Assembly (NCBI RefSeq): GCF_040412425.1
Contig: NC_089792.1
Span: 20,440,789 to 20,504,788, forward strand
Length of the DNA stretch: 64,000 bases
Reading direction: 5' to 3'
From: Macrobrachium rosenbergii
Taxonomy: Eukaryota > Arthropoda > Malacostraca > Decapoda > Palaemonidae
Shown here: one piece after another, positions 12,838 to 26,860 of the stretch
How positions within the stretch are numbered: position 1 is the stretch's first letter
How the letters are laid out: every line of letters starts with the position of its first letter
Notes under the pieces: model-generated
Databases searched by the model: none
Seen by the model: the letters and a program-made list of their open reading frames with translations, nothing else
Told to the model about the DNA's origin: nothing
Made by a program: the position numbers and the translations under genes

Positions 12838-12840
<3 letters not shown>
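11615..12840. other. Low-repeat unique DNA; possible conserved non-coding island
   Basis: There is no gene I can support. 11740-12280 has more balanced composition than its surroundings and no microsatellite. It holds a perfect 10 bp hairpin (12004-12013 with 12019-12028, GTCATTTATC / GATAAATGAC, 5-base loop). Such islands can be conserved regulatory DNA, but nothing here proves it. Confidence 0.4.

Positions 12841-12897
<57 letters not shown>
12841..12897. repeat. (CT)n microsatellite
   Basis: CT array of 57 bp. Confidence 0.98.
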
Positions 12898-12901
<4 letters not shown>

Positions 12902-13870
12902 TGGTTTTGCAGATTCAATTTAGCCGTTTCACATAATCTTCGAACAATGCTTCGGCCTTCGCTCGCAGTGATTTAATCCCGAGTTGCTCCTAAGCTAACC
13001 TCATGAAAGACCACAATAAAAAAGAAATACTAGAAATTTCTGAATTGATTCATGTTCAAGTGCGTTTGCTAAAGATACTTTTGTAGCGATTAGAGTCTTG
13101 TTGAATAGTGTAGTGTGTTACATATAATTACCCTTCCCTTGAGATTAAAAGTCCTTTTCCTCATCATGTCTGTTTATTCTATTTTTCTTAGATGACATTC
13201 AGAGAGCACCTCCCGGTATGCATCTTCATTTCCGAGATTCCCTTGCTCGTCATTTCTTCTTTATTTACTGTATACTTTCTTCGTGCAACTATTTTCATCT
13301 TGAAATACGTACCGAAATTCACTCTTGCGTGTTCTTTCCTCCCTATTCGCTTCCAGTTCTTGTTTGACAATTTTTTACATTCTCTTGTATACCTATATAC
13401 CATCTACGGTCAGAAAGGTGTAAATCAAGTAATGGCTCTTTTCTCTCCCTAGCTAATTTCATTTTCATCCTCATCTGTACACTTGTGATCATTATAAATG
13501 CTTCCTACTCTCTTACTCGGTGGCCCTCAATTTCACTTATCCATCTTCAGCTCCCATTTTGGTATCTTTCATCCTTTTTCATTTTTCAGCGATCTTCTCC
13601 TTAAGTACAACTCTCATTTTTCTTATCAGTTTCACTTTTGTTGTTACATGTATACTGACGTTTTGACCTTTCCCCAACTACTGGAATACCTTCTATTTTC
13701 ACTTTTACTCCAGTCATCATTTTCAAACCATTGCGTCTGTTTATTGGATTTCTATCCATTTTGGATTACTGCATTGTCTAATAAATTTTCTTCCCCTCCA
13801 TTTCCCCATTTCAGAGCATTTGGATTTTGAAAGACGCTATGGGAAAGAAACTTTAAATAATCTTATCTCA
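12898..13870. other. AT-rich non-coding DNA
   Basis: Two open frames (13192-13452 and 13498-13830, plus) are Phe/Leu/Ser-rich, as expected of pyrimidine-rich DNA, and carry no domain I can name. Confidence 0.45.
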
Positions 13871-14104
13871 TCTGGTGATTATTACTAGATTTTTTTTACC
13901 TTACAATTACGTTAACCATTTCGGTGAGAATGTTAACTTTTGTTGGAAGTCTCCCTTTGTGACTGTGCTGTATTTATCTGGAAAATAATCAGATTATCTT
14001 CTAGATAACTACAGCACAGTCACAGTCGGAGACTTCTAACAAAAGTTACAATTCTCAATGAGATGGTCAGTGTAATTATATTTTTTCTAGTAATAATCAC
14101 CAGA
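13871..14104. mobile_element. Foldback (MITE-like) element, 234 bp
   Basis: Left arm 13871-13980 and right arm 14003-14104 are inverted copies with small indels. Matching blocks include TCTGGTGATTATTACTAGA, AACTTTTGTT and GTGACTGTGCTGTA. The loop is about 22 bp. No coding capacity or clear target duplication is seen. The right end lies about 45 bp before a (TA)n array. Confidence 0.8.
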
Positions 14105-14149
14105 TTTGAAAGGTTTAAACTTCTTTTCCATATCTTGCAAAATGGTCAA

Positions 14150-16361
<2,212 letters not shown>

Positions 16362-16434
<73 letters not shown>
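16362..16434. repeat. (CT)n microsatellite
   Basis: CT array of 73 bp. Confidence 0.98.
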
Positions 16435-16437
<3 letters not shown>

Positions 16438-17749
16438 TCTTTGGCAAGTATTAACAGATGAAAATGAACTCTAGTAACATGAAATTAGAGTGAGTATTGC
16501 GTCGGTTGACTCAGTTAAATACATACACTGTATATTGAGAAAAAAGTCCCACAAGTGCTAGCGTGTAACTGCAATAATTTCATCTAAGCTTGTTATAATT
16601 TTCATGCCTTATTTTATTTTTATAAACAATTTTCTCACTTTATCATGTGGTAAGTGCCAGTCTATCCATCTTTCTCACATTAATAAATCACCCTCAGCTA
16701 TGAAAAGGGCTCTGATATTTTGTCGTTTTTGACACGTAAATTTTCAAGCTTCTTTCCTAGAAGTTTACTAGTGTATACTTTATTCTTTAAAAGTAAAGAA
16801 TGTTCTTTTTAATGCTTAATTTTCAGTTTTCAACCAATATTTATATATTTTTTTCTTATTTTGAATTTAGTCTTCCTTCCCTTTTTTACATTTCATGCTG
16901 TTATTTTTTTTAAAGAAATTCTTTCATTTTTGAAATGTAGTTTTCATTCTTACACTCTTAATCTTCCCTTATCAGAAGAACATTATAGATAATTGTCTGA
17001 AACTAATAAAGAAAAATGCAAGAAACAGGAGTGGATACAATCTTGCACCCATTCCATGGAAAAAACATTGGACAAATGAAATGAGAGCCCTTATTGCCTT
17101 GGAAGATTAGCAAGCAGAGCCGAGAGAAAGCAAAACGCAATTTGTGAATGTGGATGGCTTTGATCATGCAACGCCACTCTATCAAGGAAATGAAGACTAG
17201 AAGTGAGGATTGCTGTACTTTAATGACGCATGCATGAAGATTTCTCATCATAGGTAAATGTGTTACCATCCTGTAATAATTTTCATTACTCTTTTCGTGC
17301 AGATGAAGTGGAGATATCGAACATGTCTTGATACCTTTACTGTGGTGATTTTTAATCAGGACAGAATTAGAATTCAAACAAGCGGAATTTTTTTTTTCAT
17401 TCTTCTTTGGTGTTTATTTGCAATAGAACTGGTAATTTATAATGTGTATTTGTGTAAAATGTAATAATTACGCATTATACCTGCACAGTTTGATATTAAC
17501 TTTCCTAACCAGGAAACAGTACCTGCACCTGATTGAAATCCTTGAAAGAACACTTCAGATGACACCAAATAGGATCTAGATTTTGGGCAACATCCAACGT
17601 TGTCCAGATTAACACCTCTTTGATGACAACATAAAATCGAAAGAATTTTGGGCGGATTTCATCCAAGGGGAAGAAGAACGATGCTTACGTAGTTCTACTT
17701 GAAACACTACGTGAGAAAGACCGTCGGCCACAAAAGTAGTCATTATATG
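16435..17749. other. AT-rich non-coding DNA
   Basis: No gene is supported. A short block at 17107-17143 (ATTAGCAAGCAG...AAGCAAAACGCAATTT) recurs at 20607-20645, so at least part of this is dispersed repeat. Confidence 0.45.
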
Positions 17750-17938
17750 CCTTTACAATGATAGGAACACAAGAAATTCTAGATTCATTAAATTGCAGTT
17801 GAATGAAACTGGTAGTTCATATAAACAAAAAATACTTTATAGCCTATGTCTTTATAATAACAGCAACACAATCAGTTCTAGATTCATTAAGTCATTAGGT
17901 CTAAGTACAGTATTATAGGTGAATGGAAAATGGTAGTT
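17750..17938. repeat. Imperfect direct duplication, ~95 bp unit
   Basis: 17750-17818 and 17847-17938 share TTCTAGATTCATTAA, a GGAACACAAGAA-like word and GGTAGTT at the end. The second copy carries a ~20 bp insertion. It ends just before a (TA)n array. Confidence 0.6.
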
Positions 17939-17945
17939 GTGGAAG

Positions 17946-18056
<111 letters not shown>

Positions 18057-18058
18057 GC

Positions 18059-18530
18059 ACTAATTAAAATGATAATTAAAAGTATAAAGATTAAACCAAT
18101 CTCCTGGTTCTAACTGCAGTTCATTAAGCAGTGCATCATGTGAGAGCTCATTTCTTTTCGTTATCCACTGTTTAACCCATTTCCTCCTTTTCCTCGTCGG
18201 TTTACCTTCTATGTCAGCGAATAAGCCGCAGCAGCAGCTCCCATCTTTAATATATACAGCTCCACGCGAGAAGATGCCATATCTGCTCACAGTGAAGTCT
18301 TCGGTGAGGCTGATGAAATAGTGTGTGGGTGACCACGATTTGCTTGCGATCTGAGCTGGGTCGAAATCGCAACCGACGATCGTTGCGTGTCTGGCGGCGT
18401 TTAACAGTGTCAAATTGGTCGTGCTATCACGAAACTCCGCCCACTTTCGGCAGGGCGATGACCCCATACACACACCGATTTACTTGCGATACCGATATCG
18501 TATGCCATAATCGTTGTGTGTATGACGGGC
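18059..18530 (-). mobile_element. PIF/Harbinger DNA transposon, 5' fragment
   Basis: Read on the minus strand, the end is AGCCCGTCATACACACAACG, preceded by TTA/TAA, the TWA target duplication typical of Harbinger. Similar ATACACACA blocks recur in inverted form 45-60 bp further in (18460-18475). The unit then encodes a transposase N-terminal piece and stops at the TA/TG array. The DDE nuclease half and the other end are missing. Confidence 0.6.
18090..18203 (-). pseudogene. HARBI1-like transposase N-terminal fragment
   Basis: This lies within an open frame of 137 codons (18060-18473). Residues 91-128 read RKRRKWVKQWITKRNELSH followed by LLNELQLEPGDWFN. This is the Arg-rich, Trp-containing N-terminal block seen just before the nuclease domain in HARBI1-type proteins. 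After WFN the frame runs into unrelated LYTFNYHFN and stops. The transposase would have cut and pasted the element together with a Myb-like partner; neither the catalytic DDE residues nor the partner is present. Confidence 0.65.
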
Positions 18531-18855
18531 TTAAAGGAAGCACATCACTGGTGCCAATAAATGTATAGACGAAGGAGTTTTCTTAAGGTGGAGTATCTTA
18601 GATACCTTGTACGTACCCTTGGTCTTTGATACATCCACGGTGCAATGCAGGCTAAAGCCAGTTAGGCCTCTCATGACCATGGACTTAGCATTGTGTTAGA
18701 GTTAATCTTTACCCTGTGAATATTATGATTCTTGCTGAGTTTCTGCCATGCATAGAAATTACTGGGAATAACGTGAAGGCCTTAGTACTATATTTTGGAC
18801 TTCGCCCTTGCTTGCCATTGGGAAGTTTCGTGAATCACAGACTGAATGGAAATTT

Positions 18856-18856
<1 letters not shown>
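18531..18856. other. Non-coding DNA
   Basis: Unique-looking sequence between the Harbinger end and a CT array. No gene seen. Confidence 0.45.
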
Positions 18857-19125
<269 letters not shown>

Positions 19126-19140
19126 TCTAATTAATATATA

Positions 19141-19200
19141 GATACCATCATTTTTAAGCGAGGCCCTATTAATTGTATATATATATATATATATTTAAGT
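19141..19200 (+). repeat. Partial copy of the 19.2 kb repeat
   Basis: GATACCATCATTTTTAAGCG followed by AGGCCC and AATTG resembles 19235-19270. It carries its own short (TA)n and then AAGTGATAAAGCTT. It is a tandem partial copy of the left arm that follows. Confidence 0.65.
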
Positions 19201-19203
19201 GAT

Positions 19204-19352
19204 AAAGCTTAATTTTCTGAATAAATATGGACTGGATACCATCCTTTTTAAACGAGGTTTTAATAATTGTATAATGCATAGAACAATTGTATGATAAAAT
19301 ATTTATTATATACATATATATATGGACTGGTTCACAGGATTTTAATATACTG

Positions 19353-19428
<76 letters not shown>

Positions 19429-19598
19429 TGTATATATATATATATTAAAATCTCCTGAACCAGTCCATCTCGTGGTCAGATAATTAAACTTTATCACTTG
19501 CGCAATTGTTCTGTGCATTAATACAATTAATAACAGGACCTCATTTAAAAAGGATGGTATCTAGAGGAGATATTTATTCAGAAAAAGTTACAAGCTTT
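19204..19598. mobile_element. Large inverted repeat with (TA)n loop; Penelope-like candidate
   Basis: Left arm 19204-19360 and right arm 19437-19598 are inverted copies. Matching blocks include TTTTCTGAATAAATAT, GATACCATCCTTTTTAAA, AGAACAATTG, GGACTGGTTCA and ATATACTGTATATA. The loop is (TA)n. The words AAGCTTTCGAGGAC and CTGTCCTCATC just outside the right arm resemble terminal repeats of Penelope-like retroelements, from memory. No GIY-YIG or reverse transcriptase sequence is present. It could instead be a foldback DNA element. Confidence 0.6.
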
Positions 19599-19613
19599 CG
19601 AGGACTAACTGTC

Positions 19614-19662
19614 CTCATCGTGTGGTAGCCGTAAAAATCTTGTACGGCTACCAGACGATGAG
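19614..19662. other. 19 bp stem hairpin
   Basis: 19614-19632 and 19644-19662 pair over 19 positions with one G-G mismatch (CTCATCGT.TGGTAGCCGT against ACGGCTACCA.ACGATGAG), with an 11-base loop. Outside it, GAGGAC-AGTTA-GTCCTC and CGAAAGC on the minus strand resemble stem II and the GAAA arm of a hammerhead ribozyme, but the CTGATGA box reads CGATGA. Confidence 0.7.
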
Positions 19663-19682
19663 CACAGTTAACTTCTCAACTC

Positions 19683-19843
19683 GAAAAACATCACCGCTAG
19701 CCATCCTCTTTAAAATTAATCTTTTGTATATAGTTTATATAATTATATATGTGTGTGTATTTTTCAATAGTCATCAACTTATTGAATTTTCTGAAAAACA
19801 TCACCGCTAGATTACCATTGTCTTTAAATGAGGTCCTGTTATT
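19683..19843. repeat. Direct and inverted fragments of the same family
   Basis: GAAAAACATCACCGCTAG occurs identically at 19683-19700 and 19793-19810. TTTAAATGAGGTCCTGTTATT at about 19821-19841 is the complement of bases near 19527-19550 in the right arm. Confidence 0.75.
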
Positions 19844-20269
19844 AATATATATATGTATATATTTTATATATTTATATATGGTATATATAAATTAATGCAT
19901 AAGTTTTAAGGCAAATTTCAACCGTTTATTATTGAATCTATATACACCAGTAGTACACTTTTTATTATATTTTTGAGCGCAAAATGAGAAATTTGCCTCC
20001 ATCCGTCATTGTGTCCTTAATAAATTTCCTTCAGCATCGAAAGAAGATTTTCCTTTCCGTTGTTCATACTGTTTTATTTACAGGTTTGTGTTTCGTGTAT
20101 ATATTTTTTAAGTTGTATATTTTTTCATTCTGATATATATTTTTTCATACATCTTTCAAATTCCGTACAATCGTTAATACATTTTTAAATGTCTGTAACA
20201 TACACCTTTCATTTAATGTTATTTGAAGTAAATTCTTGGAGTTTGTATTCACTTTCTGAAACATTTAAG

Positions 20270-20270
<1 letters not shown>

Positions 20271-20347
<77 letters not shown>
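20271..20347. repeat. (CT)n microsatellite
   Basis: CT array of 77 bp. Confidence 0.98.
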
Positions 20348-20349
<2 letters not shown>

Positions 20350-21737
20350 GTCCTTCCATACACTTTTTTTCTATCTTTTTGCATAACATACAGCAGATTA
20401 ACCTAAGGAAAAAAAAGGATTAGTGAAAGGGATAATGAACTAAATTAAATTTTCCACAATATTTCCTTTTAAAGATTTATTTCATCTTGGCCGCCATGCC
20501 GCACCAACTCACAAGCACAAAATAAGAAGGGAAGAGAGAAAATACTGTCATATATCACACAAGCAAACTATTTTTCAAATTAAATTAGGGTTTTATTTCA
20601 TGCGGGCATTAGCAAGCAGGGTCCAGAAAAAAGCAAAACGCAATTTATAATTTGCCTGGTTATGACCAAGAAGAAGCCAGGAAGGCACCTTTTTTTGTCC
20701 ATTTTCCTGAGTTTGTTCTTAAATGATATTTTTGTTTTGAGGATTTCTCTCTTCTTTTAATTGAACGCAGTGACTAGTATTGTTGCATTGAAAAGTTGAT
20801 GATGTTTTAATTTATAATTTTTGTAAATATTAACTATCTAAAAAAAAAAAAAGGCCATTCGATCACCTTTTTTTATACAGTAATAAATTAATGGCAGCGT
20901 TTCTGGAGCTGGAAAAAATCTGCCATTGGAAATTGAATATCAAAGTATACCTGGTCAAATAATGTTTCAAAGCAAAACGATAATTAACACAGGGAAACTT
21001 TTACTACAGCCACATTCACCGTTTACATAAGGCTTCTTTTGTGCGTATTCAGATTTCCCAGTCAGTGTTTAATAAAGCATAAATTTTTAAAATAAAACCT
21101 TACTGAATGTTGGGCGAATTTTTGAATCATCATTGGCTATCGTTTGGAATTTTGATGTACTTTTGAGTTTGTATATTCCAAATAATGTCATCATTTTTTA
21201 ATGCAGTATAACATGATTGGACTGGGCATCTGTTTTATGTTCAACGTTATTTTGGGTTTTCTGTTAGACTTTATGCCTATGATTTTCACTTAGTAGTGGA
21301 ATGAAAATGAATATTCCTACCGAGGAAATTACATGGTCTTGTCTTCCATGTACTGCACCCATATAACCCTCCGCTGGCCCCCGCTCCCGCCTTGTGAAGG
21401 AAAATAGGAATGGCCTGTTGATAGATGGCGTTCTAATGATGCTTTGCTTCTGCGGGTATGGGACCACCTGAGGGGTTAATTATCGCAATGTTGCTTTTGT
21501 TACGGTTACTCAGTCTGGGTTGTTGCTTCTTGCCCTCGCTCAAAAGAAACAGAAATTAAATTGAAAATTGAATGTTACTTTAGAGACAAAGAATGAAGGC
21601 AACCAGATTTTGTTAGTCTTCCACGGTTCTCCTTAATACTCTTAACCCTCACCCTCCCCCTTCCCTTCTCCCTTTCCTTTTTTCCTCTTTTTCTGACACT
21701 TAATTAATTAATGAGGTGTGGAGGGGCTTAATAATAC
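20348..21737. other. Non-coding DNA
   Basis: No gene seen. It includes the second copy (20607-20645) of the ATTAGCAAGCAG...CGCAATTT block and a pyrimidine-rich stretch at 21636-21695. Confidence 0.45.
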
Positions 21738-21827
21738 CCAGGTAAGGGCGTGGTGGCTCGCTCTTATATCGGTTGTATAGTGTTTGTAAACTGAATGTGT
21801 ACGTGCTTTGTGTTTGCTAGTGTTTGC

Positions 21828-21893
<66 letters not shown>
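21738..21893. repeat. Dispersed unit ending in (AG)n, copy 1
   Basis: It opens with CAGGTAAGGGCGTGGTGGCT and ends in a 65 bp AG array (21829-21893) after GTTTGCTAGTGTTTGCTAG. The same opening and (AG)n end occur at 29188-29336, with diverged DNA between. Confidence 0.75.
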
Positions 21894-21896
<3 letters not shown>

Positions 21897-22403
21897 AAAC
21901 TTCGACGGAATGATGGAAGTTGAAGGCAGTAACGGTAAGGGTGTGGCAACCAATAGCCCAATAAATAGCCGTGAATGCAAGTGTAATAATGCAAGAGAGT
22001 TCCTACTAAGATTAAGAAAAATGCAATCTGTATTAAACGAGAAAACAAAGTCTGAATGAATGAAGGTTAGAGGTTTAAAAAACTCGATGATACGCGTGAC
22101 AAAACGAAAGAAAAAGAGATATAATATTCATATAATAGTTTATAAGGGAAATATATTTCCGTCTATCTCAAGTAACTGCTTTCAGTAACGTTTTTTAAAA
22201 AAGACTTATATATAAAGGCAAAACATAGATTGAATATACATGCAAATGATAGAGTTTTAGTACTTGTTTTACTAGTACAGTACATGTTTTATTTAGATCG
22301 AATGAGTTATTGAAAGCATCGTTTCAGTTAAAATTTTCAAGCTCCCAGGAGTATAACTTCCTTACTCAAGATTCCCCGTATGCAGTGTTTCGAACGATCT
22401 CTG

Positions 22404-22492
22404 GACACTTGCCATTTAAAGCGCCAGTTACCTAATTCTTGATTTGGCGTACGCCCTCGATCCTTGCGGAAAACTAATTTGCCTGTTCAGAA
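22404..22492. repeat. Diverged copy of the TTTAAAG-CTAATTAC family
   Basis: CCATTTAAAGCGCCAGTTAC followed by CTAATTTGCCTG aligns loosely with 29810-29880 and 45630-45700. A CT array follows about 250 bp downstream, as with the other copies. Confidence 0.45.
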
Positions 22493-22742
22493 GGTGAAAG
22501 ACATATGAGTCAACGATTTTCTCTCTTTGTTGGATAAAGATATGGATGCAAAAGCAGGCATCTTCTGCCCGATGATATCCGCCTCATTCTTTCCTCTATG
22601 GGACTAATTGGAGGGAGGAAAGGGTCTCTTCAACGTTAATTGAGATACTTTCAAAGAAGAGATGCCGAAGATTGTAATTCCATGCTTTAGTTGTTATTAA
22701 TTTACTCCAGCAATTATCCAGCTCAAAACACAGTCTTAAGTA

Positions 22743-22745
<3 letters not shown>

Positions 22746-22814
<69 letters not shown>
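22746..22814. repeat. (CT)n microsatellite
   Basis: CT array of 69 bp. Confidence 0.98.
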
Positions 22815-22817
<3 letters not shown>

Positions 22818-23189
22818 TTTTCCTCTGCTCAACGTCTCGAAGAAGAAAAGGACAGCAGCAATACGAACATCAACAACAGCAGCACCTTCAGAATGCTCCC
22901 ACAAACTATCTAAATTTCACCCAAACACGATCCAACTTCTCCATCACTAAAACCATCAAACCATTTCGAAATTTTCCCCCAGCTTTGCTCTAGGACAAAC
23001 TACATAATCCTGATAGAGCGTGGAGATCTATTTTAGAATAGAAAGGGAAATGAAAATTTACAAAGGTGAAACCGCCGAACTCAAGCCTAGTTTTTAGAAT
23101 AAAAGCTGAAATACTGGACATCGAACAGCCTAATAAATTCTCTACACCATGCCGTAGACAGAAGCAAGTCAGTAGGGAATATTAAGAGG
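22815..23189. other. Non-coding DNA
   Basis: Includes a short CAGCAG/CAACAG-rich patch at 22850-22890. No gene seen. Confidence 0.4.
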
Positions 23190-24200
23190 TAACGAGTGAC
23201 ACTGTCCATCTTGAAAGAGAGTCCCTTACGACGTCAATGGAACGAGTTTGTGAATGCCCATCAGACCAGTATATCTGTATATTCGTCCCCAGGGCTGAAT
23301 ACCAAGATCCAGGACTCCCAAGCTACATTCTTTGGCCTAAGCGACTACGACTTCTCTATACTACAAAATAGTGATTTGACGTGGGAAATGAACGCTCTCA
23401 GAGTTGACTTTGCCGCCGGACCAGACCAATTCTCTTTAAAGCATTTGATATCCTTCCAGGAAGAACTGTAGAAACTCATCTATGTCCTATTGCAAGAATC
23501 AATAACAAAAACGAAACAACGAAAAAGTTCAAACTTAATTACGTGCAGAACACTAAAAAGCTAAAGCATTCATTTTAAATCATACCGAATGATACTCCCA
23601 ACATCATTCTACCTTATAAAGATCTTTGAGAAACTCATAAAGAAAACAATAGTCAAACAACTGACCGATAACGATTTCTCTGCGAGCAAAAATGAACTTA
23701 GATAAGGGAGAGCAACCAACGAATGTTGGAAATTAGAATCCTAGAAGTGAAATTTAAAATATTTTTTCTGACTTTGCAAATACTTTTGACAAAGTTGATC
23801 ACTTCTTAGTATACAAGAAGTTCAAAGGAAAGCGGAAAGGCAGACCTGTAGGCCCCTCTCAAATCAAGTGCTTAAGGTATAAACTTATGGAACTTTATCC
23901 AAATCAGCCTACGCCATACGTGTCCCACTAGGATTTCAATGTTCGATTTATTTCTTAGCAATTCGTCTTAATCTTTTTCTTGGTAATAAATCACGAATTT
24001 CCAATCTCTATGTTGACCCAAGTGGAAATGCCATTACGACAGAGCACCAAGTGAAAAAATCTGGGTGTCATCATCTCTGAATACTAACAGCTTCTACTCG
24101 TATTGACAGAATTATAGCAAAATGTCGTACGTAGTCACCATGGATATTGAGAATGGAGCGCCTAATCTATGGGTAATGTTGGTTGGACCAGTTATTGACA
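23190..24200 (+). pseudogene. LINE (jockey-like) reverse transcriptase, decayed
   Basis: Several frames together follow the order of a non-LTR reverse transcriptase. First comes AGPDQFSLKHL (usual AAGPDGIP...LK) at 23415-23450; then, near 23610-23680, KIFEKLIKKTIVKQLTDNDF (usual K.FEK.I...L); then SDFANTFDKVDHFLVYKKFK at about 23765-23825 (the catalytic D.AKAFD.V.H block). Next is VPLGFQ at about 23919-23939 (usual GVPQGS), then an RISNLYVDPSGNA-like segment. Last is VKNLGVIIS near 24052-24080 (usual K.LGV..). Stops and frameshifts interrupt all of it, and the YADD box is not intact. It is a dead copy with unclear ends. Confidence 0.75.
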
Positions 24201-24458
24201 ATTGTTCACCCAAGGCTTAGTATAGAACGCAATTCTAACTCAGTCTGGAACCTTGTACTCAGTCCTAAAATCTTATGCAACATCATTGCTTTCAGTAACC
24301 ACAGTAAGTAATATCTAAGTCCACACAGGAAAGGCCTTGATTGGGTAGTCCCGTACCCCTGGATAGGTGAAACCGTTTCATTGTTAATCAGGCAATCTGT
24401 CACTTCAATTTTAGATTTTTAGAGAAATTTTACAAGATATGTTTATTTGATGTCTTCT

Positions 24459-24459
<1 letters not shown>

Positions 24460-24513
<54 letters not shown>
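24460..24513. repeat. (AG)n microsatellite
   Basis: GA array of 54 bp. Confidence 0.98.
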
Positions 24514-24515
<2 letters not shown>

Positions 24516-25149
24516 GAACTTTGTTTAAGCCGAGACAGCCATTAGTCTCGATGTCTACTTGAGCAATTGCATTGAAGGCAAAAATAATCATAGCTTTATT
24601 GATTCACCAGTATTTAGAACTGTCGAACGAAAGAGCGTGCATCCTGGCATAGAAAATCTTTCCTTCACTCTCCTGGCACCTTAAACCACATTGTGACCCA
24701 GTGCCACTTACATCAACCTCCTAAGATTTGTTTGAAACTTCTGAACATTGATTTTTTATGTGAAGTTATTATCACCATACTCATGCAAGTAGCGTCCAAT
24801 ATGGCTTTCCTGATCGAGGCCAGAGCAAAGTAAACATCCTACTACATGTCAGTTGAAATGTATGTCTGCATTAAGAACAAGATTTTGAACATTGTATTCC
24901 AAATCTGTGCTGTTATTTTCTTGACATTATGTTGGATCATCTATACAAGTTTTTGCAAGTATATGAATACACAGATGTGTTCACGTGTTTGATGAGATTT
25001 TATCTGGTTATTTACCAAACAAGTCAAAATTACTGAGTCGCGGATCTCTCAAAAATCAAATCTGTCTAACATCTCCAGATATTTACAGAAGAACGACAGA
25101 GGAAGAGTTTATTTTAATCATTGTTGTTTTGTATTCCAATAATATTTTT
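24514..25149. other. Non-coding DNA
   Basis: No gene or repeat recognised. Confidence 0.4.
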
Positions 25150-25375
25150 TGCTTGGGAGCCTTATCTTCGTTTCCGGCCTTTTATTGGGAAAGTGGAGAA
25201 ATTGAATGCGAAGTCGATCGTGATGGAATTTTAATCTTTTTTCTTTGTGTTCTATTTTTCAAATATTTATTTTTATTGTTTCAGAGAGCTTCCATTTCGA
25301 AATCCCTTTGTTATAAAAGTCATATGTTTGCGTGATCAAAAGTATCGTAGAAAAGCCCCTTTGCTTTTTTATGTA
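25150..25375 (+). repeat. Dispersed repeat family with TTTTATTGGGA / GAAAAGCCCCTTTG, copy 1
   Basis: The block TTTTATTGGGAAAGTGGAGA lies near 25181. TTTCGAAATCCCTTTGTTA and GTTTGCGTGA lie near 25296 and 25327. GAAAAGCCCCTTTGCTTTTT is at 25352. Pieces of the same series recur at 40140-40245, 46662-46815 and, weakly, 32318-32350 and 35488-35500. Confidence 0.55.
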
Positions 25376-25592
25376 TGTATACTTTTTGTTTGTTTTGAAA
25401 ACACATCTTTACTACTATTACCATTTTCTTTCTATTTTTACTGCATATTGAGTTCTTTGGTTTTATGCCCTAAGTTTTCTAACTGCATTAGAAAAGCCCC
25501 TTTGCTTTTTTATATATGTATAGATTTTTAAAACACAGCTTTACTACATTTTGAGTTCTTTGGTTTTACGACCAAGTTTTATAACTGCAATA
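25347..25592. repeat. Tandem duplication, ~140 bp unit
   Basis: 25347-25487 and 25488-25592 share TTAGAAAAGCCCCTTTGCTT, TTTACTAC, ATTGAGTTCTTTGGTTTTA and TAACTGCA. The second copy is shortened in the middle. Confidence 0.75.
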
Positions 25593-26358
25593 GAAAGAGA
25601 CCCTCACGCCTCGCCGACAGATGCTCTCGCACGTCGCTCTTTTTATCAGTGATTTTTGAAGATTCTTTGAGTGTCCTGCAAGTGCTGAAGTCCTTCTCCT
25701 CACCTGGAAAAAGATAAAAGAAAGAAATGCAGTTTGTATAGTTATTTTATATTGTTGGTAAGCCCATTTGCACAAACACTTTCATGTGTGCTACTATTTA
25801 TGAGTAAATGTAACTTTTATTCTTGTAGTTTCTTTTATTTCTATACACTTAATAGAATTTTTCTTACAGTTCATTTCGTGTATATATCCGCATTATCGCT
25901 ATGTAGAGTTTTGTTTAATTAAACGTTCAAATACTGTTTGTGATTAGATGTACTTACATATTTGTATGCATGTCTACTTTGCATGGAGTTGATTCATATA
26001 TTGTTTACTGTATGTCAAAAGTACCAATGTTTTAAGGTACATTTCAGCAGTTTGTCCCGGGTCCACAAACTTTCACAGTTCAGTGCTTGTTAAGCCTGTT
26101 CAAAATTATCTTTTCTCTTTGTGGAAGTGGACAGAAACTAGTTCTCTCTCTTGAACCTTTAAATGCATATAGTTCCGTGTGCGATGCCGTCTTCTCTAGC
26201 CTCTAGGGTTATAAGAATTTTAATGATTCTTCTTTGTGTACAGAAATTACTAGGAGCAAGTTGTTCTGTGGTCGTATTGTAGATTTCCGATGTTTATGAC
26301 CGTTCTGTTAACTTCTACCTTCGTGTTTATATGTAGCCTGTCAACTGAGCAGAATGTT
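25593..26358. other. Non-coding DNA
   Basis: No recognisable coding sequence or repeat. Confidence 0.4.
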
Positions 26359-26582
<224 letters not shown>

Positions 26583-26614
26583 GTAATTTGTGACATGTGA
26601 AAGTAAAAAGGAAA

Positions 26615-26860
26615 AAGCATGCATGGACTTGGAAAGAAAGTTTTATAGAATCGGTAAAGGAGGAATGTGGAAAGTGTTGAGAATGTATAGTATAGAAGAT
26701 CATTTACTGAGATGGGATTAAAAGTGTTTATGATGGAAGCCTTTTATGGCAATTGATACGAGAAATGAGGGAATAGATAATAGATGTAGGTACAAAGTTG
26801 TGCAATAAGAAAATGAGTCATAAAGGGAGCATGGAATGGCTGATGTTTTAGTTGATAGAA
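26615..26860 (+). pseudogene. LINE reverse transcriptase fragment
   Basis: The plus strand reads DLEKVFYRIGKGGMWKVLRM over about 26625-26690. This is the catalytic D-L-E-K-A-Y-D-R-V block of arthropod non-LTR reverse transcriptases with the usual Tyr/Asp positions altered. It is followed by an EDHLLR-like stretch (usual G....LL). Stops follow soon after, and the ~33 bp minisatellite interrupts it. Confidence 0.65.
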
